DNA from: Lachnospiraceae bacterium
GTDB lineage: Bacteria > Bacillota > Clostridia > Lachnospirales > Lachnospiraceae
DNA: 64,000 bases
Reading direction: 5' to 3'
Assembly (NCBI GenBank): GCA_016287095.1
Contig: JAEEVK010000005.1
Coordinates: 1-64,000, forward strand
Position numbers and translations under genes: made by a program. Positions 7,605 through 17,057 of this stretch are shown piece by piece. Numbering within the stretch: the first letter of the stretch is position 1; the number at the start of each line of letters is the position of its first letter. The notes beneath the pieces are model-generated. The model had not been told where the DNA came from. It searched no databases and saw only the letters and a program-made list of their open reading frames with translations.

Positions 7605-9154
7605 ACGGCAGCCTCCTCGTTTATGGGCTTATTTTTCTTAGCCCCGGCCATATAAAGACCAAGTTCCTCCTGAGTGGTCTTCTTAGGGTCAAACTCTCCC
7701 ACTATTTCTCCGTCATGCATTACAAGTATCCTGTCAGGCAGATCCATAACTTCATCCAGCTCCAGAGATACAAGTAATACAGCTTTTCCAGCATCCCTTT
7801 CAGCTACCAGCTGCTTGTGTATGCCTTCTATGGCGCCTACATCAAGACCTCTGGTCGGCTGTACTGCTATAATAAGATCATGCTTTCTGTCCACCTCACG
7901 GGCTATGATCGCCTTTTGCTGATTTCCTCCCGACATACTCCTGACTATGGTCTTTGTTCCATTTCCTGATCTTACATCATATTGCTCTGACAGTTTTTCA
8001 GCATATTCACTTATGTTATTCCGCTTTAAAAAGCCAACTTTATTTGTAAAATCCGGTTCAAAGTATCTCTGGAGTACTATATTATCCTCTAACGAATATT
8101 CCAGAACAAGTCCGTGCTTATGCCTGTCCTCAGGTATATGGCTTAAACCCGATATATTTCTTTTTCTGATAGAATACTTTGTTATATCATTACCGTTAAG
8201 CAATATATGACCTGCAGATATCGGTTCTAATCCTGTGATACCTTGTATAAGCTGAGTCTGACCGTTTCCGTCAATACCTGCTATACAGACTATTTCACCG
8301 GCTCTTACCTTAAAAGAAACGTTGTTAACAGCATTTTTCCCGTGAGTTTTAGAAGATACACTGAGATTTTTAATCTCCAGTACTACATTACCGGGGTTAG
8401 CTTCTTTTTTCTCTACATGAAAATTGACATTTCTTCCCACCATCATAGAAGAAAGCTCCTGTGCATTGGTTTTTGCAATATCTACTGTTCCTATGTATTT
8501 GCCTTTCCTTATGATGGTACATCTGTCAGCAACTTCCATTATCTCCTGTAATTTATGAGATATAAACAGAATACTCTTTCCCTCTTTTGCCAGATTCTTC
8601 ATAATCTGTAAAAGTTCTTTAATCTCCTGCGGTGTAAGTACAGCGGTAGGTTCATCAAATATAAGTATATCATTATCCCTAAAAAGCATCTTAAGTATTT
8701 CCGTACGTTGCTGCATACCCACTGTAATATCTTCTGTTTTTGCATCCGGATCTATGTTAAGACCGTATTTTTCAGACAGTTTAATTACTTTTTCCCTTGC
8801 TTCTTTTCTTTTAATAAAACCTTTATCTGTGGGTTCTACACCTAAAATGATATTCTCCAATACCGTAAAGCATTCAACGAGTTTAAAATGCTGGTGAACC
8901 ATACCTATACCTAAGGCATTTGCAACATTAGGATCATTTATGGTGACTTTTTGACCATCTTTTTTAATATAACCTTCATCCGGCTGATAGAGTCCGAAAA
9001 GTATACTCATAAGAGTCGATTTTCCTGCACCGTTTTCGCCCAAAAGTGCATGGATTTCTCCCTTTTTAAGGGTCAGTGTTATATTATCATTAGCAGTAAA
9101 CCCATTAAATCTTTTTGTAATGTTTACCATCTCTATAGCATATTGAGTATCCAT
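7601..9154 (-). CDS. Nucleoside/sugar ABC transporter ATPase with two nucleotide-binding domains (NupO-type)
   Basis: 517-residue double ATPase. The first domain is complete: Walker A GENGAGKST, Walker B ILIFDEPTAVL and switch His in FISHK. The second is degenerate, as usual for this family: its P-loop reads GIDGNGQTQ, its signature SMSGGNQQK is intact, and Walker B reads LIIAVQPTRGLD. GAGGT lies 8 bases upstream of the ATG. It energises the NupP/NupQ pair and follows the lipoprotein gene after 9 bases. Confidence 0.95.
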   Translation of the reverse strand: MDTQYAIEMVNITKRFNGFTANDNITLTLKKGEIHALLGENGAGKSTLMSILFGLYQPDEGYIKKDGQKVTINDPNVANALGIGMVHQHFKLVECFTVLENIILGVEPTDKGFIKRKEAREKVIKLSEKYGLNIDPDAKTEDITVGMQQRTEILKMLFRDNDILIFDEPTAVLTPQEIKELLQIMKNLAKEGKSILFISHKLQEIMEVADRCTIIRKGKYIGTVDIAKTNAQELSSMMVGRNVNFHVEKKEANPGNVVLEIKNLSVSSKTHGKNAVNNVSFKVRAGEIVCIAGIDGNGQTQLIQGITGLEPISAGHILLNGNDITKYSIRKRNISGLSHIPEDRHKHGLVLEYSLEDNIVLQRYFEPDFTNKVGFLKRNNISEYAEKLSEQYDVRSGNGTKTIVRSMSGGNQQKAIIAREVDRKHDLIIAVQPTRGLDVGAIEGIHKQLVAERDAGKAVLLVSLELDEVMDLPDRILVMHDGEIVGEFDPKKTTQEELGLYMAGAKKNKPINEEAAV

Positions 9155-9163
9155 GTGTTTACC

Positions 9164-10357
9164 TCACTTTATACTTCCGAGCCATTCAACATTAACATTG
9201 CTTGTAACCGGTTCATGACTTATATCATCAGATATAACTATATTCCCTAAATATATATTATTAACCAATTCTCTGTAATCCTGTTCAGTGAAATCATCAT
9301 TCCACATCGTAGAATTTATCGGAAGCGACAGATAATTAGCATCAGGATCGGTACCGCTTATCAAGCCCAAGGATAATATTTTTCCTCTGTAATCATCCCA
9401 TTTACCGTTATTAATTATGTCGTCTAGTGCATCATAAGTCGCAGGATACAGGCCTTTTAAAGCTGATGTTATGGTAATGCCTTCACCATACATACCGTCA
9501 ATAAGATTTTTCTGGTCGGTATCAACTCCTATTACCTTACCGCCATGTTTTGAAGCTGCCTCACTTACGGAAACAAATATTCCACCGCCGCAGGAAAAGA
9601 CCACTTCTGTACCATTAGCATACCAGGTCTCCATCGCTGCTGATATTTCAGCATCACCGTTAAAAGTATTTGCATATGCATATTTCATATTAACAGTAAT
9701 GCCTTTTTCTTTTGCCGCTTCATTTATTCCCTGAACATAACCGTATCCGAACCTTAAAACTCCGGGCACAGCCATGCCTCCCAGAAATCCCAGATCGTTG
9801 TATCCAAGCATCACCGCTGTATAACCTGCAAGATAGCCGCTGATCTCCTCTTTAAAAAGTGCGTCATATACATTTTCATAGTGATAATAATCCATTACAT
9901 TCCAGTTAGAAGGATTATAATCATAGGCTTCACCTTTTCTTGGAACACCTGCTGACAAAAGATCGCCATCAGAAACATCAAGAACTATAAATTTAATATC
10001 AGGATATTTCTCAGATACTTCGATCAATGTACCCGTAAAAGAAAATCCGGGCATAACGATAACGTTATACCCTTCATCAATAGCACTTTCAACAGCTATA
10101 ACACGAGAAGCGGTATTATCCCCTGAAGGCTTTTTATATGTAAACATGATATTATTATCATCACAAAAAGCCTTGCAGGCTTGATAAGTAGACTGATTGA
10201 AGCCCTGATCGGTTATATCACCCATATCCGAGATCATAGAGACCCTGTAATCAGTCCTTTTACCTTCTTCTTTGCATATTTCTTCAACATTATAACTGCA
10301 AGAGCATAATATAAGTGAAACCAAACAAAGTATAATTACTATATTTTTTCTTTTCAT
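9164..10357 (-). CDS. BMP family substrate-binding lipoprotein (NupN/PnrA-like)
   Basis: 397-residue exported binding protein for the NupOPQ-type transporter. It has a lipoprotein signal with the lipobox LCSC (Cys 20) and then the BMP-family signature VSMISDMGDITDQGFNQS, which forms the ligand-binding N-lobe. PnrA/BMP proteins bind purine nucleosides, so that is the expected ligand here. It lies 11 bases downstream of the RsbW-like gene, so transporter and partner-switching kinase are probably cotranscribed, which is unusual for a nucleoside transporter. Confidence 0.93.
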   Translation of the reverse strand: MKRKNIVIILCLVSLILCSCSYNVEEICKEEGKRTDYRVSMISDMGDITDQGFNQSTYQACKAFCDDNNIMFTYKKPSGDNTASRVIAVESAIDEGYNVIVMPGFSFTGTLIEVSEKYPDIKFIVLDVSDGDLLSAGVPRKGEAYDYNPSNWNVMDYYHYENVYDALFKEEISGYLAGYTAVMLGYNDLGFLGGMAVPGVLRFGYGYVQGINEAAKEKGITVNMKYAYANTFNGDAEISAAMETWYANGTEVVFSCGGGIFVSVSEAASKHGGKVIGVDTDQKNLIDGMYGEGITITSALKGLYPATYDALDDIINNGKWDDYRGKILSLGLISGTDPDANYLSLPINSTMWNDDFTEQDYRELVNNIYLGNIVISDDISHEPVTSNVNVEWLGSIK

Positions 10358-10368
10358 ATAGTCACGCT

Positions 10369-10776
10369 TTATAGTTTTTTACTGATACTAAGGATATTCT
10401 GACCATCCTTATACTCATATTTCATCTCATCTGTACCCTTTTTTGCCATATATATACCGAGACCGCCTATCTGTCTCTCCTGGGCAGATAAAGTAACGTC
10501 GGGATCCGCCTTGGCTGTCGGATCAAAAGGAATGCCACTGTCCTTAAATGTAATAGTTACATTAAGAGGATCCTGTGTAATATCGATACTTACTGTAGCC
10601 TCACCTGTACCGGGAGCATAAGCATAATGTGCGATATTTACATACAACTCCTCCACTGCTACATCCAGCTGCATCTGTACCTTCATGGGACAATCCACCG
10701 ATTCCAGTTCAGCATCTATAAAAGCAAGCACTTCATCGAGGCTCTCAACTGTGGCTGTTAGTTTTAATTCCTTCAT
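10369..10776 (-). CDS. RsbW/SpoIIAB-like anti-sigma factor serine kinase (HATPase)
   Basis: 135-residue GHKL ATPase. The N-box is EELYVNIAHYAY (residues about 46-57), the ATP-lid region has DSGIPFDP, and the G-box is GGLGIYMAK near residue 110. Such proteins phosphorylate a STAS antagonist and release or bind a sigma factor or other target. No sigma factor gene is in the window, so the output may not be transcriptional. AAGGAG precedes the ATG. The SpoIIE-type phosphatase gene lies just upstream, and a STAS gene about 3.3 kb away, together completing a kinase/phosphatase/antagonist set. Confidence 0.92.
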   Translation of the reverse strand: MKELKLTATVESLDEVLAFIDAELESVDCPMKVQMQLDVAVEELYVNIAHYAYAPGTGEATVSIDITQDPLNVTITFKDSGIPFDPTAKADPDVTLSAQERQIGGLGIYMAKKGTDEMKYEYKDGQNILSISKKL

Positions 10777-10851
10777 GAATTTTGTCTCCTTAAACTTCTG
10801 TTATAATAACTCTATAAGATTCTTCGTCGTTTAAATTCTCAGAATGAATAT

Positions 10852-13035
10852 TTAAACATTTCCAAAATACTCGAAACACAGCATCGTGATATCATCAAAT
10901 TGCGGTGCATCTTCTACAAAGTCCTCAATGCCTGCGGCCATGTTCTCAACCAGTTTCTTTGCATTAGCATCGGGTTCACGGTTAAGTACATTTATCATCC
11001 TTTCAGGGCCGAACAGTTCATTCTTTGCATCGGTAGCCTCAGCCACACCGTCGGTATATACAAAGAATACGTCTCCCGGTTTAAGTTCAAACTCATGCTG
11101 TCTGAAAGGTATACCGGGCATAACTGCAAGAGCCGGTGAATGTTTGTAAGTTATTAACTCAAACTGACCATCTTTATGCTTTAATGCCGGATGCTCGTGG
11201 CCTGCATTTGCAGCCCAGCCCTTACCGGTAGATATCTCGATGACAGCAAACCAGCAGGTTACAAAGAGCTCTGCTTCATTGCCTTCACATAACTGATCGT
11301 TTACATCTGCAAGTATCTGTGAAGGAGTTCCTCCCATCTGAGCCCTGTTCTTAATAAGAGTCTTTGCAATAACCATAAACAGTGCTGCAGGTACGCCCTT
11401 ACCTGATACATCGGCCATAACCAGTGCTATATGGTCATCATCAATAAGGAAGTAATCATAAAAGTCACCGCCGACCTCTTTAGCCGGATTCATAGATGCA
11501 AATAGGTCAAACTCTTTTCTGTCAGGGAAAGGTGGGAATATACGAGGCAGCATATCTGCCTGTATCTGTGTAGCAACATTGAGCTCTGCACCGATCCTCT
11601 CTTTTTCTGCAGTAACTTTCTTTACCTGATCTATATAATTCAGTGTCTTTAGAGATAATGCCTCGAAGTTCTCGGCCAATACCTCTATTTCATCTCCGGT
11701 ACGATAAGTATCTTCCATTTTGAATGCCAGATCATCACCGCCGAGTGAAGTAACCCTTTCTGCCATCGCATTTAAAGGCTTAACAATCTTTTTGGCAAGG
11801 AATAAAGAATTTGTAATACCGATCAAAAATAGTACGATCAATATGATGATCAATAATTTCTTAGTATGACCGATGTTATTTTCATACTCGACTCTGGATT
11901 CATTTAATATTTTATTATTACCTTCAACCAGCATATTAGCAGGCTGTTCGGTAATTTCTTTATCAAACATTGAAACAAGTGCCCAGCCCACTGTGCCCAT
12001 ATTGGAGCCGCACATATAATACTGTTTCCCCTCGACAGTGACATTTTTTACATCAGTATTACCGTTAAGTGCATCGGTAATAAAACCAGCGAGTTCTTTA
12101 TCCTCATCCTCTCTTAAGTCTTTTGCATCATCTGAAGCATATGCCTTAAATTTACCATATTTGTCAGGCGAAAATACTACATGACCTTTGTTATTTACTA
12201 TAAATGTCATGCCGCCATCCTTAGATACAGATTCAATACCTGTTTCAAAGGCATCCAGGAATATCTCACATCCTATGACAGCCTCAACTTTGCCGTTAAC
12301 ATATATAGGAATGGTACAAAGCATTTCTTTTTTCAGAGTAAACTTATCATATTCGATCTCTGAAAAGAATATCCCGCCGGCTTCAACAGCACCTTTATAC
12401 CAGGCTCTTTCAGTACCGTTAAATACTATGGGAGTACCATCATCATTGTATTTTGAGGCGGATCTGGTATCTGCTATAAAGCTGAATCCTTCAGGTACAG
12501 AAAGGAAACACCCGCTGACATCCGAGCTGGATACCAGTGAACACATCATATCAGAAATAGCAGCCAGTCGGTTATATTTTTCTGCAACAGCATTTGAAGT
12601 TAATTCTTTATTATCTGCCCAAAATAATTGAGTAATAAGTTTTCCGTCATTTGATTTATCGGGAGTTTTTATTTTTCTTAAGGCAAATGCAGTTTCATCG
12701 GCGATCTCTTTATCATTCAGGAGCTTGGTCGCATATTCTCCAAGCATCTCAACCTGAGTTTTAAGCTCTGAAAAAACATCGTCAGCTATATATGCCTCCA
12801 TAACTGTGGTCTGCTGCATTGTATTATTAACCACTGCATCCATAGTCTGATCGGTCATGCTGCGCATTGATTCTTCCTGTTTTTCGTTAGCTTCGGAAAC
12901 AAGCTTGGTCAGATCATTGGATGAATGGATCAAAACAACAGTATATGCTATAACGATGAAAACAATATTGACCAAAACCAGATTGAATATTTTGTTTTGA
13001 ATACCACCTATTATAAATTTCCCGAGTTTATGCAT
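10852..13035 (-). CDS. Membrane sensor with Cache-like, HAMP and SpoIIE/RsbU phosphatase domains
   Basis: 727-residue PP2C-type serine phosphatase. There is one membrane span at residues about 13-35, an extracytoplasmic region of about 350 residues resembling dCache sensors, a second span near 395-415, a HAMP linker (KKIVKPLNAMAERV), a short coiled coil, and the phosphatase domain with metal-binding motifs EVGGDFYDYF, VMADVSGKGVPAALFM and FVYTDGVAEA. It would dephosphorylate a STAS antagonist in response to an external signal, opposing the RsbW-like kinase encoded next. AAAGGGG precedes the ATG. A terminator-like hairpin lies between it and the upstream gene. Confidence 0.94.
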   Translation of the reverse strand: MHKLGKFIIGGIQNKIFNLVLVNIVFIVIAYTVVLIHSSNDLTKLVSEANEKQEESMRSMTDQTMDAVVNNTMQQTTVMEAYIADDVFSELKTQVEMLGEYATKLLNDKEIADETAFALRKIKTPDKSNDGKLITQLFWADNKELTSNAVAEKYNRLAAISDMMCSLVSSSDVSGCFLSVPEGFSFIADTRSASKYNDDGTPIVFNGTERAWYKGAVEAGGIFFSEIEYDKFTLKKEMLCTIPIYVNGKVEAVIGCEIFLDAFETGIESVSKDGGMTFIVNNKGHVVFSPDKYGKFKAYASDDAKDLREDEDKELAGFITDALNGNTDVKNVTVEGKQYYMCGSNMGTVGWALVSMFDKEITEQPANMLVEGNNKILNESRVEYENNIGHTKKLLIIILIVLFLIGITNSLFLAKKIVKPLNAMAERVTSLGGDDLAFKMEDTYRTGDEIEVLAENFEALSLKTLNYIDQVKKVTAEKERIGAELNVATQIQADMLPRIFPPFPDRKEFDLFASMNPAKEVGGDFYDYFLIDDDHIALVMADVSGKGVPAALFMVIAKTLIKNRAQMGGTPSQILADVNDQLCEGNEAELFVTCWFAVIEISTGKGWAANAGHEHPALKHKDGQFELITYKHSPALAVMPGIPFRQHEFELKPGDVFFVYTDGVAEATDAKNELFGPERMINVLNREPDANAKKLVENMAAGIEDFVEDAPQFDDITMLCFEYFGNV

Positions 13036-13058
13036 GTATTACCCCTTTATTAATAAAA

Positions 13059-13084
13059 ATCCGGCACAAGGCAATGTGCCGGAT
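13059..13084 (-). terminator. Intra-cluster terminator or attenuator
   Basis: On the - strand ATCCGGCACA-ttgcct-TGTGCCGGAT is followed by TTTTATT. It lies after the 213-aa protein gene and 24 bases before the SpoIIE-type gene. It would separate, or partly attenuate, expression of the STAS/unknown pair from the phosphatase/kinase/transporter genes. I see no strong promoter after it, so partial read-through is likely. Confidence 0.75.
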
Positions 13085-13098
13085 AAACAAAATAATCC

Positions 13099-13740
13099 TT
13101 AAAACTTTTTCTTCTCTATTACAAGCTCAACTGTATTTCCGCTGACACCGACTTTTACATCATCGGCTATACTGGCAATGATCGATTTCTCCAATTCATC
13201 CCAGGCTTCCTTTGCTGCCTCATCCTTATCGATGGAGCTTTCTACAGAACCCTTATAGGTATCGAGTGACCACATATAGTTTGCTGTACCCATAGCTGAA
13301 ACAGGATCTGTCTCATACATACCCATGGAACCATACATCAGAGGCATACCGCCATACTCAGCACTAAGTGTACCAACTTCATCAACGCTGTACATAGCGT
13401 TTTCGATGACCTGACGGATCTTGCCCATGATACCACGGGCAGCAGCATTCTTTTTATCTGATGAAGCAGCTATAAGTTCCTTGCGCTTAGCAAAGTCCAT
13501 ATCAGTCTTTGCTTTAAGATAAAGGCGTACAGCACAGTCCTTATCACTCTCTATTCTGTATTCAGCATTAAAGTCACCTGCGATAGCCTCTATCAGTCCA
13601 AGAGCTTCTTCAGTCATAAGCCTTACTCTCATGGCTGCTTTTTTATCAAGTCCTACATAAGAAGCAAACTTTCCCGCCTCTTCTAAAGCCTGATCCCAGC
13701 CGGTACCGTTAGCAGAAACCAAGATTTTATCTGTCTGCAT
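13099..13740 (-). CDS. Protein of unknown function sharing a domain with the HD-GYP protein
   Basis: 213 residues, no signal peptide or membrane span. The N-terminal part (RVRLMTEEALGLIEAIAGDFNAEY, quoted here as the key region) and the C-terminal part (DELEKSI.ASIADDVKV.V.GN.VE) align with the last 190 residues of the HD-GYP protein at 24442-27441. The EE(A/L).G(L/M)..(A/T)(I/V)AGD segment recalls the N-box helix of GHKL ATPases but lacks the Asn and any G-box, so a degenerate non-catalytic ATPase fold is possible. The middle (Met/Tyr/Gly-rich) is not shared. Position between a STAS and a SpoIIE gene suggests a role in partner switching; function is not recognised. Confidence 0.85.
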   Translation of the reverse strand: MQTDKILVSANGTGWDQALEEAGKFASYVGLDKKAAMRVRLMTEEALGLIEAIAGDFNAEYRIESDKDCAVRLYLKAKTDMDFAKRKELIAASSDKKNAAARGIMGKIRQVIENAMYSVDEVGTLSAEYGGMPLMYGSMGMYETDPVSAMGTANYMWSLDTYKGSVESSIDKDEAAKEAWDELEKSIIASIADDVKVGVSGNTVELVIEKKKF

Positions 13741-13755
13741 ATAAACCTCCGAAGA

Positions 13756-14055
13756 TTACTGAATAGTAAGGATATCTGAGAAGCCAGTAACTTCAAAGAT
13801 CTCATTAACTTCCTCTGATACGTTCTTAACTACCATGCTGCCCTGCTTGCTCATGATCTTCTGGGTTGAAAGAAGAACTCTGAGTCCTGCTGAAGAGATG
13901 TACTCTAACTTAGCAGCGTCGATGGTAAGATCTGTAACACCGTCGATAGCTTCCTTAATCTCTTTCTCAAGCTGAGGAGCTGTAACTGTATCAAGTCTGC
14001 CCTCAAGAGCAACTGTAAGCTTTGAACCAACACCTAAACGATCAATCTTTAACAT
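13756..14055 (-). CDS. STAS domain anti-sigma factor antagonist (SpoIIAA/RsbV-like)
   Basis: 99-residue STAS protein. The segment LEYISSAGLRVLLS carries the conserved serine (second Ser of SS) that RsbW-type kinases phosphorylate. The ATG at 14055 is chosen over the ORF-track start because GGAGGATAAAAAA precedes it directly. It is the first gene of the signalling set, with its own promoter at 14126-14155. Expected to bind the RsbW-like kinase in its dephosphorylated form. Confidence 0.94.
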   Translation of the reverse strand: MLKIDRLGVGSKLTVALEGRLDTVTAPQLEKEIKEAIDGVTDLTIDAAKLEYISSAGLRVLLSTQKIMSKQGSMVVKNVSEEVNEIFEVTGFSDILTIQ

Positions 14056-14125
14056 TTTTTTATCCTCCATGTGTAATTTTCTTAGTTTACAAGCCATATA
14101 ATGAATTTATATAGCCTCTGACAAT

Positions 14126-14155
14126 AGTATATCATACATCATTTATAAATTTCAA
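14126..14155 (-). promoter_or_regulatory. Promoter of the STAS gene
   Basis: On the - strand TTGAAA (14155-14150), 18-base spacer, TATACT (14131-14126), 71 bases upstream of the ATG. The rest of the gap 14056-14226 is AT-rich and shows no other feature. Confidence 0.6.
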
Positions 14156-14226
14156 TAGATAAAATTATAAAATGTTTGTAAAATTTTGTATTTTATTGAT
14201 TTAATCTGAAATTTCTGACTGTTTTC

Positions 14227-15633
14227 TTACTTGTGAGATACGCCCTCACCGTAGATGGTCTTCCAGTCATTCTTCATGGATACGGGTATCCAGTCAAACT
14301 GCTCACATAATGCGAACATCTTGTTAGCCTTCTCGACATTACCGTTCTCACGCTCTGTATCGTCACAGCAAAGCATAAATGCGAGGCTCGGATATTCATT
14401 ATTGGTAGTAACATACTCTGCCATACTGGAGTCACCGGTACTGTTACCGAATGAAAGCACGGGCTGTACTCCGATTTCCTGAGCTATAACGGTTACCTTG
14501 TTCATCTTAAGGTTCTTTACGATAAACTCTCCACCGAAAACAACCGTATCATTGTCACCATATACATAGTTAAGACCGTCAACATCTTCCTGGTGGGTAG
14601 CAACAAGAGTTACATCAGATCCGATGATCTGTCTGTTAGGCAGCTTAAGCTTTGAATCCTTAACCAGGCCTCTAACAATAAATCTGTCTGTGCCGCTTAC
14701 TACATATACGGTAAAGTCATTAGCCTTTAAGAACTCAACGATCTGGATCATGGGCTCATAGAATGCCTCTCCGAGAGTCATGCCATCATAACTGTTCATA
14801 GGGGTCTTCTTAAACTCAGCTATATAATCATAAAACTCATCGGGAGTTAAGCCCTTAAATGAAGAAGCAACAGCTGTACCATGTCTTACTGACATATTTT
14901 CAGGCTCTTTACCTGTTTCATTCATATACAAAACATCATTTGCCACTTCTTTCTCAAAATCAGAAGCCTTATCCTTGTAGTTTTCATCTACAAGCACATG
15001 ATATGCCAAAAGAAGGTGGTCAAAATAGTTAGGATCTGTCTCACAGTAAAGGGTACCGTCAAGATCGAATACAGCAATACGTCTGTCTACGGGGATATAA
15101 TCCTTACCGCCTTCTGTTGTGATAGCCTGCATATATGCTACTATAGCCTGCTTTGCAGGAGCATCATCCTCCCAATCTGAAAGGAGCTCTGCATGTACAT
15201 CGTTTTTAGATGCAGCCTCGATTACAGCCTTCTTTGTCTTACTGTATGCAGAAACAACTACACCGTTATATGCCTTAACTCTGATATAATAGGTGCCGGC
15301 AGCCAAACCTTCAACTTTATATGTTCTCTTTTTACTACCGTCTTCATCAAGCTGTCCTATCAGCTGATATCTGTCATAGCCTTTTGTCTTAACATATACA
15401 AGATAGCCTTCGGCATCTGCATTCTTCTTGATTGTCAATGTTGCAGAATCACCATCTACCTTAACTGAAATCTTAGGTTTTGAAATTTGTGTTTTTGTAA
15501 CTTTTCCGGTTACTGAATATTCAGGCAAAACAACCTCTTCGTCAGCCTTGATATTTACATTCTCAAAGCCTGACATAGTGATGATCATCACTAAAACAAG
15601 TAATAAAGCATTAATCTTTTTCATATCATTCAT
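14227..15633 (-). CDS. Exported HAD-superfamily phosphatase with N-terminal Fn3-like domain
   Basis: 468 residues. Signal peptide at residues 1-31 (ending near IKADEE), an Ig/Fn3-like beta domain at about 45-140 (ISVKVDGDSATLTIKK, GTYYIRVKAYN), then a HAD phosphatase. HAD motif I is FDLDGTLYCE, motif II is in VYVVSGTDRF, and a motif with acidic residues lies in FGNSTGDSSM. This layout resembles phosphoserine-phosphatase-like HAD proteins found on the outside of clostridial cells. Its start overlaps the stop of the GGDEF gene by 8 bases, so it belongs to that transcript. Substrate unknown. Confidence 0.85.
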   Translation of the reverse strand: MNDMKKINALLLVLVMIITMSGFENVNIKADEEVVLPEYSVTGKVTKTQISKPKISVKVDGDSATLTIKKNADAEGYLVYVKTKGYDRYQLIGQLDEDGSKKRTYKVEGLAAGTYYIRVKAYNGVVVSAYSKTKKAVIEAASKNDVHAELLSDWEDDAPAKQAIVAYMQAITTEGGKDYIPVDRRIAVFDLDGTLYCETDPNYFDHLLLAYHVLVDENYKDKASDFEKEVANDVLYMNETGKEPENMSVRHGTAVASSFKGLTPDEFYDYIAEFKKTPMNSYDGMTLGEAFYEPMIQIVEFLKANDFTVYVVSGTDRFIVRGLVKDSKLKLPNRQIIGSDVTLVATHQEDVDGLNYVYGDNDTVVFGGEFIVKNLKMNKVTVIAQEIGVQPVLSFGNSTGDSSMAEYVTTNNEYPSLAFMLCCDDTERENGNVEKANKMFALCEQFDWIPVSMKNDWKTIYGEGVSHK

Positions 15634-17008
15634 TCCCTTCCTTTATTTGTTCTTTTTTCTTTTCTTTTGCTGATTTATAGAAAGCAACTTCCTTCATAGC
15701 TCCGTTCTTAACTTCATAAAGACAGGTATCGGCACGTTTGAACAATGTCTCCAGATCAATACCGTTTTCTCCGAATGCTACTCCGCAACTGACCTTTACA
15801 GTAGGATCATCATCCTGTTTAATACTAAGCATTTTATTGATTTTCTTTATCTTTGTATCAAGCAGAGAAGCAAGTGATGAGTCACTGTGTACCATAATAA
15901 CTGCCATCTCATCGCCGCCTATACGGCAAACATAATCCTGTGACCTGAAGTTTTCATAAATGGCATTACCGACTCTGGTCAGTATCCTGTCTCCCACATC
16001 ATGACCGTAAGTATCATTGATTGCCTTGAACCTGTCTATATCAAAAAGTAATAAAGCAGATGTCTCTAAGTCGAGGTTTTCCATTAGGAAATCATATCCT
16101 CTTCTGTTATATAGACCTGTCAGCTTATCATGAGTAGCCTCATATGAGAGTTTTTCCTTACTCTGCATATTGGTATGATGTATAAGGTTATATGTTTTTG
16201 CAAGGAAACGTATTTCATATGCACCTTTAATAGGTAAGTCCTCTTCTTCGCGGATAAGATCAACGGAGTTTTTAAGCGGCAGGATAACCAGTCTGTATGT
16301 AAGAATTACAATACCCAGCAGCATTACTATTATCAATATAGTAAGAATATGCTCAAATACTACCTGCTTACGTAGTTTTTCAGCATATTTTGCCTGCTCT
16401 TCCTTCATTTCTTCATCAAGCAGATTAAGACAGTTCTCCATATGTGAAGAGATAACCTCTTTTCTCTTACGATACTCGTCACCATGCATCATAAGCATCG
16501 CCATCTCTTTCATCTGTTCACTGGACATATCGGTATCCGGAGACATAAGCTTTACATTCTGTATTTCTTCGGGATATTCGGACACATCATATCCATATGC
16601 CAAGACCGTCAGCCTTGCTGCGTAATACTCACGCTCCATAAGGCTTAAAGACTCATCCATAGCGGCACTCAGATCCCTGTAGGCAGCAGATCTTGCATGA
16701 TCCTGTCCCAATACTTTTAATGCATTTTCACGCCTCTTTGTTACTTTTGCCTCTGTAAAGTAATTATCCAGATACTCCCTATCACCTGTTACGGTGAAAT
16801 CCTGCATCATCTCTGTAAGATAATCTGATGCTCTCTGAAGATCATATGAACTGCTTCTCCACTCTATAAACTTTTGAGTGTACTCATGTGTCTCCTCATT
16901 AATGTTGGTTGTCATGTTCATTGCCACGATCAGTCCTATCGAAAGCAAGACAGAAACTGCCAACATTAAGATGTTAACTCTGCGTAAAGATATTCCACGC
17001 TTAAACAT
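15626..17008 (-). CDS. Membrane-bound GGDEF protein (probable diguanylate cyclase)
   Basis: 460 residues. Membrane spans at about 10-32 and 222-242 frame an extracytoplasmic helical sensor of about 190 residues, followed by a GGDEF domain. The active loop reads RIGGDEMAV, i.e. GGDEM in place of GGDEF or GGEEF; the metal Asp in LLFDIDRFKAINDTYGHDVGD is present. Substitution of the last loop residue is tolerated in some active cyclases, so activity is likely but not certain. It probably makes cyclic-di-GMP, which an HD-GYP protein 7 kb away could degrade. Confidence 0.92.
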   Translation of the reverse strand: MFKRGISLRRVNILMLAVSVLLSIGLIVAMNMTTNINEETHEYTQKFIEWRSSSYDLQRASDYLTEMMQDFTVTGDREYLDNYFTEAKVTKRRENALKVLGQDHARSAAYRDLSAAMDESLSLMEREYYAARLTVLAYGYDVSEYPEEIQNVKLMSPDTDMSSEQMKEMAMLMMHGDEYRKRKEVISSHMENCLNLLDEEMKEEQAKYAEKLRKQVVFEHILTILIIVMLLGIVILTYRLVILPLKNSVDLIREEEDLPIKGAYEIRFLAKTYNLIHHTNMQSKEKLSYEATHDKLTGLYNRRGYDFLMENLDLETSALLLFDIDRFKAINDTYGHDVGDRILTRVGNAIYENFRSQDYVCRIGGDEMAVIMVHSDSSLASLLDTKIKKINKMLSIKQDDDPTVKVSCGVAFGENGIDLETLFKRADTCLYEVKNGAMKEVAFYKSAKEKKKEQIKEGNE

Positions 17009-17057
17009 AAGAACCTTTACTTCCTTTCTTTTAATACAATTTCAAATATTATATATT

